A DNA stretch of 64,000 nucleotides from contig JAMYHL010000002.1 in assembly GCA_025531455.1 (NCBI GenBank), forward strand, positions 744,001-808,000, read 5' to 3'. Within the stretch, counting starts at the first letter, position 1. The number at the start of each line of letters is the position of its first letter. The stretch is from Apiotrichum sp. Y4204 (lineage: Eukaryota; Basidiomycota; Tremellomycetes; Trichosporonales; Trichosporonaceae). Shown here in pieces: positions 24,752 to 36,500 of this stretch. Position numbers and translations under genes: made by a program. Under the pieces are notes generated by a model. The model was not told where the DNA came from and did not search any database. It was given only the letters and a program-made list of their open reading frames with translations.

Positions 24752-26755
24752 ATGCTCAAGCCAGCAACACTCACAGCCATCCTGCTCGTCCTGGGCGCCG
24801 CCGCGGGTGTCGCGGACGACACCATCGCCCCCGGGTTCCGCCGCAGCTTGACGGAACGCGACCTCGCCTGCCCGCCCGGCACGGCGTTCTGCCCCGGCGC
24901 GGCCAAGTGCCACCCCCACGGATCGACGTGCTGTAAGTTGACATCGAGAGGTGGTGCTGATAGCAAGGCAACTCCGAGAAGTACTGCTGGGATGGGTAAG
25001 TGCCACTCACTCTCCAATCCTGTTTCATGACTAATTCACAGGGACGTCTGCGTTCCCAATGGAGACTCATTCGAGTGCTGCCCGAAGGGAAACCCGAGCT
25101 GCCGTGAGTCTACAGAGAGGACCGAGCTCACCGCAGTGCAAGAACGTTCCCTCGCCGGCTCGTCGGGCTCAGCGGGCTCGCCGTCGGGCGCCACCTCCAC
25201 TGCCTCTGTGCGTGAGGCCGGCTCCGAGACCGACACGGTCGACAAACCGTCGGGAACCGCCACAACCTCGCCCACCGCATCGGTGCGTGAAGCCGGCTCA
25301 GAGACCGATACGGTCGCCACACCCTCGGGGCCCACCAACGCAACTGCCCCAGCGGCCTCCAAGACAGGCGACGGGCCCTCCGCGCCCGTCAATCCTCCTA
25401 CCCAGACCGAGCTGCCGAGCGGTACTGCAGCCCCTACGCCGTCGACCACAGAGGACTGCGAGGAGGACGAGGACGGGGACGAGGAAGACGAGGAAGGGGA
25501 AGACTGTGAGGAGGACGACGGCGCGCCTTCCGCCACACACTCCCCCGATCAACCCTCGCCGACGGGTGAAACGCCTCCTGGGACCTCCGACTCCGCGGGG
25601 CCTGCGCCATCAGGTGAAGAGCCGCCTCCCGAGCCCACGGAAAGTGAGGAGGCCTCCACTCCGGAACCCACCGAAGGAGGAGGAGAGCCTGCGCCTGAGC
25701 CGACATCAACCGACGGGGCCGCGCCGACGGACGATACTTCCCCTGAGCCCACGGCGACCGACGAGACCCCCGCTCCGGAGCCCACTGGAGAAGGCGGAGA
25801 GCCTGCGCCTGAGCCAACGTCAACCGACGAGGCCGCGCCGACGGACGATGCTGCTGCTCCGGAGCCTACTGGAGAGGAGGAGGCTTCCCCTTCCTCGACG
25901 GACGACGCTTCATCTCCTGAGCCCACTGGAGAGGGTGGAGAGCCCGCCCCCGAGCCGTCGTCGACCGACGAGGCTGCCCCGACGGACGATGCTGCTGCTC
26001 CGGAGCCCACTGGGGAAGGAGGCGAGACCGCCCCCGAGCCCACATCGACCGACGAGGCCGCCCCCACTGGCGAGCCGACGGGTTGTGCCACCGTCACCGA
26101 GACAGTGACGGTCACGGTGACCGCAAGCAACACCGCACCTGAGCCGACGCAGACCGACTCTACGCCGGACTCTGGTTCTGGCGATGGAGGTGAGAATGGT
26201 GGTGAAGGCGGAGATGGAAACGAGGGTGGTGACGGTGGTGATGGTGGTGACGGTGGTGACGGTGGTGACGGTGGTGACGGTGGTGACGGTGGTGACGGTG
26301 GTGACGGTGGTGACGGGCATGGCGGCGATGGCGGCAATGGCGGCGAAGGCGGCGATGGCGGCGATGGCGGAGACGGCGGAGGCCCCACCGAGGAGGACTG
26401 CGAGGAGGACGATGGCGAGACCCACGAGCCCTCCGCCACGGCCACGGGCCCGGACAGCGGCGCAACGACGGCACCTGCGCCTGAGCCATCCGACATGCCC
26501 TCCGGAACCGCCTCTCCAGCCCCCTCTCCCACCGCCTCTCCCACCGACGCTCCCACCGACGCCGCGTCCGGCTCTGAGACCGCTTCCGGAACCGCTTCCG
26601 GAACCGGGGCGGCACCTACCGACCCGGCCGCTGACGCGAAAAAGAGCGGCACGTCTGGCGCGCCTGCGCCGACCGACCCCGCCGAGGCGACCGAGACGGA
26701 GACCGTGCTGGGTCCTGGCGACCCGACGGAAACTGCTGTTCCGGAGTCTGCGTAA
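24752..26755 (+). CDS. Secreted acidic Pro/Thr-rich repeat protein with Cys-rich head
   Basis: Family not recognised. Exons 24752-24932, 24968-24995 (28 nt) and 25042-26755 give 640 residues. A signal peptide (about 1-20) leads to a compact Cys-rich region (about 39-82) that includes CPPGTAFCPGAAKC, STCCNSEKYCWDGDVC and FECCPKGNPSC, which looks like a small disulfide domain. The rest is low in complexity: two copies of SVREAGSETDTV, many EPT/PAPEP/STDEAAPTDD repeats, acidic runs flanked by Cys (EDCEED, twice) and a long GGD tract. High Thr/Ser content suggests O-mannosylation, so a wall or extracellular glycoprotein is likely. No hydrophobic GPI signal ends the protein (it stops at ETAVPESA). 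An optional 33-nt intron (25104-25136) would remove 11 residues in frame. Confidence 0.7.
26225..26318 (+). repeat. Nine-base tandem repeat encoding Gly-Gly-Asp
   Basis: About ten near-exact copies of GGTGGTGAC lie in the coding sequence, then continue as less regular GGCGAT-type repeats to about 26380. Slippage would change copy number without shifting the frame. Confidence 0.9.
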
Positions 26756-27794
26756 GGGTGGAGAATACGTGGAATTTACTATGGATACTGTTATCTGCCT
26801 TGAAATTGTAGCCTGCTGTTGGGGTAGACGATCGGACAGAGAGGATTCACAGGATCACCAGGATCGTCAGGATCGACAGAAGAAGACGCTCATGGTTTTC
26901 TACATGTCGTCAGCCACGCTTCGAAGCTTCGATGCCCCGATCGAAACATGAATCCTGAGATCCTGAACGTGGAACAAGGATCTGCGGATCTGCGGGAATG
27001 TGTGTGGCATTCCTGACCTTGCAATCTGAATATCTGAAGCTCTACCGCGGGGCACACGCAGTCAACGGTTGCCTGGAGCGGGTCATCTAGCTTCATGCTT
27101 TCCGGTATTACAGCACTACTGATGGCCTACGCTGTTCACTGACCCAAAGCCTCACTACTACAGCTGACGACTGCATCATGCATCTCAAAGCCGTCATCAC
27201 CCCACTCGCGCCACACGGCACGCGCGGTTGCGGCCGGCGGATACGTGTCGGCTCCATGGGAGTAACGAGCAACGAGCAGATGGGGAATGGGGAATGACCG
27301 CACGGAGCCTCATCTCTGCCGTCCGGCATGGCCTGGAGTGTCGGCTACGAGGCTGCGTCGACAAGCGTCGGAGCGCCGAGCGCGCGTCATTCTCCATCTG
27401 ATGTCTGCTGGTCGTCACTGTGGAATGCGAATGCATTACACCCGGCACCTTGACATTACGGCTGATATTATCCACGTGCACCAAGCCACGATCCATGCTC
27501 GTGCTTCGTGCTCTCTAGCTCACATACTGCATCCTCTGTAACTCACACGTTCACCCGGGGAGGTAACGCGCTGCAACTTAAACGCCGCCTCGGTCGTCGT
27601 CAGGTCCGCTTTTGGGTCGCGAACACCCTCGTCACAGCGGGGCATAACACAAACTCTGTCCATTCTCAATGCCGCGAAGCCGCGAATGCCCATACCCAAC
27701 AGAAGACGAGCATACAGACACATACATATATAGACGCTGCCATTCCGGGCAATTCTCCGAGCATCTCTGGACACTACTGATAACCACTCCAGCT
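26756..27794. other. Intergenic region between two secreted-protein genes
   Basis: It holds the 3' end of the repeat-protein gene and the promoter of the carboxylesterase gene. Nothing else is recognised. Confidence 0.5.
27726..27731 (+). promoter_or_regulatory. TATA-like box of the carboxylesterase gene
   Basis: TATATA lies about 65 bases before the ATG at 27795, at a spacing like that of the upstream neighbour gene. Confidence 0.4.
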
Positions 27795-30046
27795 ATGCGT
27801 CTCCTCCCACTCCTGCTCGCCCTCGAGCTCCTCGGAGCCGCCACGGCCATACCGAACCCCGCTGGGGCTTCCGACCCGGAACCGTCCACCGTCGATCCCA
27901 TCACGCACGAGCTCATCGCGCCCAACGGCGACGTCGTGGTGACCTTTCCCGCCTCTGGCGTCGATGTGACGGTAGTCGGTAGGCGGAAGCGGGGCATGAA
28001 CAGCTTCCTGGGGATCCCGTATGCCCAGCCGCGTGAGTGTGGCGAATTCCATTTCCTGCATTTTCTTTTTTTATCTTTGATTTCTGTTTTAGGTTTGTCC
28101 AGAGTTGATGCTGACCACCAGCCGTCGGCGATCTGCGCTTTGCCGCGCCGCGTGCGGCGCAGTACAGTGGCACGGTGAACGCGTCGATCACGGGGCCGGC
28201 GTGCATGCAGCCCGCGAAGGGGTATGCCGCCGCGGTCGGGGTAAGCGAGGACTGCCTCACGCTCAACATTGTCGTCCCGGAGAGCAAGGAGCCGGTGCCC
28301 GTGCTGGTGTGGATGTGAGTCGCCTCGCAAGATCTCAGCTGACGGCAGCCATGGCGGGGGATACTTTATGGGCTCGGGGGGCGAGTTTGCCTCGGGCTAC
28401 ATCTCCGAGTTTGGGCGGCAGATAGTAGGTGTGCGCCGCGGGCGTCCGTTAACAGCAGGACCACCCGTTTGCGCTCGTTACCATCAACTACCGCCTTGGA
28501 ATCTTTGGCTTCGGGTGAGTATGCAGTGTAAGAGACAACTCCACTGACGCCAGGTATGGCGAGGAGATGAAATCCCGCGGGGCGATGAACAACGGCCTGC
28601 GCGACCAGCGCCTCGCGCTGCAGTGGGTCAAGCGGAACATCGGCGCGTTCGGCGGTGACCCGGAACGGGTGACGGTGATGGGCGAGTCGGCGGGCGGCAT
28701 GTCCATCTCGCTGCTGATGCTCGACGAGAGCGAAGCGCTCTTCCAGGCTGCCGTGAGTTGCATTGGCATCTTAATACTGACTTCCAGATCATGCAGTCGG
28801 GCGTGGGGTCGCGTATCTCTATGCAGGACCCGGGGCCGGAGGAGCAGGTAAAGAACTATGAAGCTGTCGCCGCGCAGGCCGGCTGCAGTGGCAATAGTAC
28901 CAGCAGTACCAACGGTACCAGCGCCAACAGTACCAGCTCCAACAGTACCAGCAGTACCGACGGTGCCAGCGCCAACAGTACCAGTTCCAACAGTACCAGC
29001 ACCGACAGCACCAACGCCAATGGTACCAGCGCCAACAGCAGCGATGCCAGCGGCATCTTTGACTGTCTGCGCGAGGCAGACGCTGAGAGGCTGTTGGCCG
29101 CGAGCCAGGCGCAGTCGAGCCTCCAGACGTGGCTCATGTTCGGCCCCAAGGTGGACGGTGACGTGGTTCCCGACGACCCCGTGCGGATGTGGTACGCAGG
29201 CCGCATGAAGTATGTGCCCCTCATCACGGGCAACGTCATGGACGAGTGAGTCGGTAGTGGGCTCAGTGGAGCTGCACTCACACGCAGGGGGACGTTGTTC
29301 GTCTCACCAGAGATCAACGGCACCGAGGCGATAGTGAGCGGATACCTCACCAACTTTACGCCGAGCGAACAGCAGGACATCCTCAAGGCGTACCCCGATG
29401 ACCCAGCCAAGGGAAGGTGAGCTCGGAGTGTGGAGCCCAACCCACCATCCAGATTCTGATACCAATGACAGCCCCTTCGACACTGGTGATGACACATTCG
29501 GGGCCTCCCCTTCGTGAGTATTCTCCATCTTCGCCCACTGATTCCAGGTACAAGCAGGCGTCCGCGATCGTCGGCGACATGCTCTTCCAGGCCGACCGGC
29601 GGCAGTTCATCCAGCTGGCCAACGCCCACGGGTTGAACCAAACATGGTCGTACCTCTTCAACATGCACTCGCCCACCTTTCCCAACCGCACTGGCGTCGC
29701 GCACAGCAGCGACGTGGCGTTTACATTCGGCCAAGTGAAGAAGGAGGACGGATTCAGCAACGACGCCGTGGACCTGGCCGACGAGATGATGGCGCGCTGG
29801 TGAGTGCCGTACGGCATAAGTGACACTCATGGCAGGATTTACTTTACATACTACCAAGATCCGAACAGCCGCAAAGGCAAAGGTGGGCCGGTTCTCGACT
29901 GGTGGCCGACGTATGAGAGCAACCGCACCATCTGTGTCTGGCAGGACAACAGCAACTGCAGGACCGACGACTACCGCGGGGAAATGCAGGTCTTCTACTT
30001 GAAGGACCCGTCCTCGAGCTCGCCAGACTCCAAGCAAGGAGCGTGA
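27795..30046 (+). CDS. Secreted type-B carboxylesterase/lipase
   Basis: Alpha/beta hydrolase that should cleave carboxylic esters or lipids outside the cell. Ten exons (27795-28032, 28122-28314, 28349-28424, 28459-28514, 28554-28752, 28788-29245, 29288-29416, 29472-29513, 29548-29799, 29836-30046) give 617 residues. A signal peptide, [18 protein letters not shown], comes first. The oxyanion-hole motif is HGGGYFMG; the nucleophile is S233 in VMGESAGG; the acid is E407 in NVMDEGTLF; the His is H516 in [12 protein letters not shown]. The type-B signature SEDCLTLNI is present. An unusual Asn-Ser-Thr-rich insertion (about residues 290-341) contains many N-glycosylation sites. Substrate is not predictable from sequence. 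Confidence 0.9.
28893..29049 (+). repeat. Low-complexity repeat encoding Asn-Ser-Thr tracts
   Basis: Imperfect copies of units such as AACAGTACCAGC encode strings like [10 protein letters not shown]. The tract sits between conserved parts of the esterase fold and keeps the reading frame. Confidence 0.9.
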
Positions 30047-31887
30047 TTTGACACTCTCGACTATTCTGAGCGTCGGGAGTTCACGCACGAGGATGGGTAC
30101 CACTGCGCAGATGTCTTTTGTGGCTGTGCAGTGAGCCCATATCGGCAACGCACTGTATCATACACGAGAACGATAGCTCTTCAGCATCTAGAGGGATACC
30201 TTTTAATGTTTAATAGAGAACAGGCAGATCTGCGATGCGTCCATCTGGTCCGTTCCGCAGTTGACGGCCAGTGCTCTTTGTCAGCCATGACGAGAAAAGA
30301 TGAGTGTCTTTGGATTCTTGAAACTATGTGAACGATCATCCGCGAATCTGTGTAGCTGTGTGGATCGTCCCATTATTAGTGGATCAGTCTTTGTTTGGGG
30401 CTCAGTTTCAAGTAGTGGTGACGAGGAAGGATTCACAGATGATCAAACGCCAAAAGGACAGTCATCCAGTGCGGGCATTCCCGGCTGATGTGATCAAGAC
30501 CCACCATTGCAGAGGTCTCTGCAGATTCAACAGATCACCAAGTGGACAGTACGACAGTGGAGGTTGCAGGCGACCGCGAGCGGCATTCTCCGCCAGCGCG
30601 CTACTGTATACTGCGACCTGTCCACCCACTCTTCAGTTGCATCAGTTGTCCGTTCCTGGAATTTACATTCTCCGGCTGAACATGTGTCCAGAACAGATCA
30701 ATGTGCTGAGGCTTTTATTTATTATCCTCTGCGCTCCGTGTTCCGCAAGCGCGTGCGGTGTTCTGCAAGCGCGTACGCGCTTGCCAATCAGCGAACAGAC
30801 TGATATCCGGGCATTCCAGACTGCGAAATAGAATACCCAAGAACGCCGAGGGTGGGCGCAGAACTCTGATCAACACTTCGTTTTCGCACACCCATCCCCG
30901 TGGCCCCGTGCCCACAGACTAAAAATAATTCCGAGTACTACAGCCAGCAACCTGGTGTAATGGTCGCATGGCGATGCCTTTGTGTGCGCCGAAAGTGTGG
31001 CGTAGCGGCAAGGCACACGATGCAAGACTGCAAGAGTGCAAGAGCACCGCCTCTGCTGCGGGGAACGGACAGACAACGCGGTCGTGGTCGTCTCACTCTT
31101 GAGCGTGAGACCATGAGACTTTGATGCATCCAAACAATAGAAAGCGGACATGCATATCTCTCTACATCTCCGATACCAGGTTGTCGGAAAGTGGGGGAAG
31201 TACTGTACCTCTGCGAAACTGTGAACGCGGAATTGTGGGGCAACCAAGAAGAGGACGGGACTGCCCCGCAGCAGGAGCTGTAAAGAGCGGGGCCACGCGG
31301 GAGCAAATCGCGGGCAACTTGCAACTGGAAGGATATCGAAGGACTGGAGGTGTGAGCTGTGGAGCATGTGGAGTGCCTGAACTAAATGCAGAAAGGCCGG
31401 GGCTTGATGCGCTTGCTGCAGGGTCTGCATTTTTCCTTGGATCCCTTGGATCCCTTGGCCCCCCCCTTGGCTTCTGCGGCAGACCGGCGGCGGCAAGAAA
31501 TGCCAGTTTGACTGCACACATGCTTGCTGCTGTCTTCCTGATCCTGTTCTCATCATCTCGGCCACTTCAACTTCGGCACCGACACGGGGCAGCGGGGGAG
31601 CTGCAGCCCACACACCCTTCCCAAAACGAATACAGACCCAAGACCGTCGCGACACCTTTTGCCGTCCACTTTCACCACTTGACTGTTACTCTGTTGTCCA
31701 CCGACTTGTACCCATACACTCTCTAAACAGCATCGACTAGCATTTCCCACTGCACGACCCACCGACACGTTCTTGCCGACACGTTCAAACACGTTCCGCC
31801 GCGCTCCACCGCGTTCGGTGCCACTACGGTCCATTACTCGGCGCCTTTCTTCTCATCGGCACTGCGTGTCTACATCCCGCAGCCGGC
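30047..31887. other. Intergenic region
   Basis: No gene is recognised in 1.8 kb. It holds a 20-bp perfect palindrome at 30765-30784. The stretch just before 31888 is the likely promoter of the membrane-protein gene. Confidence 0.5.
30765..30784. repeat. Perfect 20-bp palindrome
   Basis: GCAAGCGCGTACGCGCTTGC equals its own reverse complement. A related half site (GCAAGCGCG) lies about 20 bases upstream. It could be a dimer-binding site; function unknown. Confidence 0.9.
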
Positions 31888-33141
31888 ATGCCGTCCTCGG
31901 CGACCCCGACTGCGGCTGGGTGGCGCCGCCAGGCGCCCACCAGCACACCCCCACCCACGCCGGCTTCGAATCAACCTCCGGCTGTCACGAGCGGACCAGT
32001 GGCGTCCGCAGCCGCTACCCCCAATAACAACAATAACTCTGCAAATGGATTTTACCAGAACGTGAGTCGCTTCTGAGGCCGTAGTGCAATGTCATTACGG
32101 GCGGTATCTATGAGCTTGTCGGTTTAGCTAGCGCGCTGTCACTCGCCCGCAGCCGTGCCCGGCGGCGATGCAATTTCGGCCAGGGATACCCAGTGACTAA
32201 CATCAGCAACTCTTCTACATTCTGATCGCGGTTCTTGGCGCATTTGCGCTCGTTTCGGCAATAAACCTGCTGCGCACGCGCCGCCGCCGCCGCATGATCC
32301 TGCGCGAGGCCGAGCGCTTGGGCCTCATGGTCCCTGGCATGCCGGGGTACATTCCGATGCGGGAGCGCGGGGTGTTTGTCAAGGCGGACGGCTGGCGGAC
32401 ACCGGACTGGTGGGAGATCGAGCCGGACAAGGGCGCAGCGGGGACCAGTGCGGTTGGAACCGGTGGGGGCGCGCGAGCGGATGGCGCGCGAGGTGCGGCC
32501 GAAACCAAGGACGTTTCCGAAGTGCAGCACATTGAGATGGCGAACAAGTCGGGCGCGGAGCCGCCAGACGTGCGCGTCATGCCGACCGTGGCCGAGAAGG
32601 AGGAGGAGCAGACCGGGGTGAAACCACCACCGAGTAGGGAACCACAGACCTCGGACTTTGGTGCTCGCGGACGGCTGGAGCTTCCCGATATGGAAAGCCT
32701 GGTGAGTGTTGAGCGAGGAGATGATCCACTCGATGCGGCCTTCGACACGGCTGGAGGGTGGCAAAACCCACTAGTTACCCGAATGATTGTCGCGGCCCAT
32801 CGAACGTTCAATCTGTCGCTAACACACAGCATCCGCTCGCCCTCATGCCCCAGCCGCTTTTGATAAACGAGCCGCCGAAACCATGGTCCCCCATCCCCTA
32901 TTTCCCAAACTACGTGAGCTATCTGCGGAGCGCGCACGACCCCCACCCTCCGCGGTTCGACGCCGAGGACCCGCACGCGTTCGACAGCCTTGCGGGTGAC
33001 GAGGTGCAGGTCATTGTCGCGCTCCGCATGCCGACCCGGCCGCTGCCGCCGGCTGGAAACCCGGCAGATGACGACGATGCGGTGATCCGCGAGTGGCACG
33101 GGCTCGAGCTCGGGATCACAAACTTGCAGGTACAGCAATGA
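31888..33141 (+). CDS. Single-pass membrane protein of unknown function
   Basis: Three exons (31888-32061, 32207-32701, 32830-33141) give 326 residues. Residues 1-58 are Pro/Ser/Asn-rich without a signal peptide. One membrane segment follows directly (FYILIAVLGAFALVSAINLL, about 61-80), then a strongly basic stop-transfer stretch of Arg residues, so the N-terminus is probably outside or lumenal. The cytosolic part has GYIPMRERGVFVKADGWRTP, a variable acidic linker and a C-terminal segment with PKPWSPIPYFPNYVSYLRS and VQVIVALRMP. I do not recognise the family; the shape resembles uncharacterised basidiomycete membrane proteins. Confidence 0.7.
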
Positions 33142-33589
33142 GGAGTGCATCTGGATTAGGTTACAGTTGAGGTTGAGTCGTTACGAGTGCGAAGCGAGGA
33201 ACGAGTAGGTGCACCAAGGGCTATAATAGTAATCGTTCTCCATATCCATCCACACTCCTATCCCATCCCGGTCCCCATTCCCTCTATTATAGTCTTTGAG
33301 TCCAGGATCCTGATCTTGTCCCTGTTCTTGCCCAGGCGGGCAGCATGAGCTGTACAGTAGCTGCTCACTGTTGTAACGCGTGATAGCAATGGATTTTGGG
33401 TGTTGTCGATGGTCTTGGCGCTGGGAAAGACCGAACGAGGTGACTCCCTGACAGTCGTCACTGACATCTGACGCCAAGCAGCTAGTGTCCTACTGGGTAT
33501 GCATCAACATTCCGGAGTCATTATACAATCCTCAAGAGACTTGTGCCAAGCGGTCCCAACACAAAAGGCACCGCCTTTCCTGTCCCCAA
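33142..33589. other. Intergenic region between convergent genes
   Basis: This 448-base stretch holds the 3' ends of the membrane-protein gene (+) and urease (-). Nothing else is recognised. Confidence 0.5.
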
Positions 33590-36500
33590 TCAATACAGGA
33601 AGTTACCCATCGCGAGCGCCACCTTCTCCGCAGGCTGGATGTCCATGAGGACGCCGTCCGCAAATGTTTCGTACGTCTCCGGGTCCACTTCCATTGTCGG
33701 CATGCAGTCGTTGAGCTTCATGTCGCGCTTCGAAATGTCGCGGCAGCCGTGCACGCCGACCGGGCGTTTGCGCAGGTCGTAAGCACGCATAGTACCTGAA
33801 AGAGTTAGTGGGTTTCATGGAGAAGCACGGTACCCACCGTTGTCGATGGCGATCTGGCTCGTGAAAATGACAGAGTTCATGGCCGCCGCCTCGGGCTCGG
33901 CGCCGTACATCCTCCGCCCGATGATGGGCTGCACCGTTGGAATGGACGCGTTGGCGTCGCCCATCTGCGCCCACGCGATGAAACCACCCTTGACCACCAT
34001 TTTGGGGCGCACACCAAAGTCTGCAGGGTTCCAGAGCACCAGGTCGGCCAGAAGGCCGGGCGAAACGGATCCCACGACGTGCGACATGCCGTGTGTGATG
34101 GCTCTGATGGGTGTTAGGACATATCAGCTCTTGTCACCCACGGGTTCACTGTAATCTTTGCGATATAACGCTTGACGCGGAAGTTGTCATTACCGTTTCC
34201 GTCCTCTGGAAGCGGTCCACGCATTTCGCGCATCTTGGCGGCAGTACGCCACGTACGCGTGATGACCTCGCCGATGCGGCCCATGGCGAGGGTGTCGCTC
34301 GAGATCATCGAGATCGCGCCCATGTCCTGGAGCACATCTTCGGCCGCAACCGTTTCAGCACGGATACGCGAGTCGGCAAACGCAATGTCTTCGGGGATGG
34401 ATCGGTCGAGGTGATGACACACCATGAGCATCTGCAGTGAGTTCGTACCACGGGTGTTCAACTCACGTCCATGTGCTCGTCAAGCGTGTTAACGCCGTAG
34501 GGTCGAGTGGGATTCGTGGAACTCGGAAGAACGTTGGGGTGCTCGCAAACGACGATAATGTCGGGAGCGTGACCGCCGCCAGCGCCCTCCGTGTGGTACG
34601 TGTGGATAGTACGGCCCTTGAAGGCGTTGATGGTGTTCTCTACATATCCCGACTCGTTGCAAGTGTCGGTGTGGATGTTGACCTGGACATCGTACTCGTC
34701 GGCAACGTTGAGTGCGCGGTCGATGGCCTCGGGAGTAGAACCCCAGTCCTCATGGACCTTGAGACTCGAGGCGCCAGCCTCGACGAGATCACGCAGCGCA
34801 CGTTCTCCAGAGTCATTACCCTTGCAGGAGAAAGCGTAGTTGAGCGGATGACCATCCGTAGCGCGCATCATAGCTTCCATGTACCACTTCGAGGTTGTAC
34901 ATGTCGTGGCGTTCGTGCCATCCGCGGGACCCGAGCCACCGCCCACAACACTGGTAACACCACTGGCGAGTGCCTGCGCTGTGAGCTGAAGCCATCATCT
35001 GCAGCTCACCTCCTCCCAAATCTGCGGACAAATCATGTGTACGTGAGTGTCAATGGCACCCGCGGTGACGATAAGGCCCTCGCCGGCGATAACTTCAGTA
35101 GCAGAGCCAATGACCATGTTCTCATCGACGCCATCCTGAATGTCGGGGTTGCCTGCCTTGCCAACTCCGACAATGTTGCCGTGCTTGATACCAATATCCG
35201 CCTGGAGTTAGACACCCATCAGCTCAGAATCCCACCTTGATGATTCCCTGCCAGTCGACGATAACACAGTTTGTGATCACAAGATCGAGCACCTCGGCAT
35301 CGGAACGATTGGACGCTTGTCCCATGCCATCGCGAATGACCTTACCTGGACGTAAGCTCTCACAACCGATCGTCCAGCTCACCGGAACCAAACTTGCACT
35401 CGTCGCCGTAGACAGTGTAGTCCTTCTCAATTTCAATCCAGAGGGGTGAGTCGGCGAGGCGTACACGGTCTCCGACTGTCGGACCAAAGATTGAGGCGTA
35501 CTGTGGTGTCAGCTGTGGTAGAATAGCGTGAACCTACCACCTCGCGGTCCACCTCGTACACCGGTGCCTCCTTGACAACCTCCTGCGCCTTGTGTCCAAA
35601 CCCAAGCTCCCTGACGCGGTCCATTACAGAGTCAACCTTGGCGACTTCAAACTTGCCCGTCGCGATAGCCGATCCACCAGAGAGAATCTTGTTTCCACCA
35701 ATCTCGACGAGCGGAATCGTCTTGCGCTCGCCAGGCTCGAAACGGGTCGCGTGTCCGGAGGGTGCATCAATGTGCATCCCATATGAGATGAGACGGTCGA
35801 ACACGAGTGCCGGATTCGTCTCGATGAAGGGGAAGTGCGAGCCGACCTGGATGGGGCGGTCACCCTCGTTCTTGACTTCGACGAGAATGCGCCGCCTTCC
35901 TTCCGACAGCTTGATCTTCTCCTTGACACACACCACAGCGCCGGGGAGGTCCTCGGGCTTGACCTGTTTCGGTAGCGGGAATATGTCGTTGGCGGGCACA
36001 GGGAGGAAGGAACCGTAGAGAGCCAGGGACACTGATGGGTTAGGTGCTTCCGAGGATGTTACCCACAGTCGCCATCATCGGTGCAGATCGGGTCGTGGAC
36101 AGTGACGAGGAACGATCTGGAATCAGCTACATGACGGAGTACTCAGCCGACATACCCATCCTGAGGTCAGCGACTGTAACAATTGCGTGGTCGACTTACA
36201 TTCAGTGTTCCCTCGACCTGGATCATCTCAATGCGCTCCGCGACGCCCTCTGCATGATCAGCGCCTCCCTCCAAGTGCACTCACCAAGCACGTGTCTGTG
36301 GCCGAGCATCTTCTTCCCGAGATCCATCAGCTCCGCGACCGAGTGCTTCCCATCGCGCATGAGCTCCTGCAGCTGGCTGGCAATGAGGGCGACGACCTCG
36401 GGCTTGTTGAGACGCAGGCCGCGGGCGAGACGCCGCTGCGCGAGGTGGCCCACCGTCGCGAGGATAAGCTTATCCTGCGGGTTAGCGAGCCGTGAAGGCG

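Noticed and set aside
25549..26652. 367-codon open frame antisense to the secreted repeat protein
   Set aside because: A mirror of the repeats; the product is only Ser/Pro runs.
28856..30148. 430-codon open frame antisense to the carboxylesterase
   Set aside because: Shadow of biased codon use in a GC-rich gene; the sense strand carries a clear enzyme.
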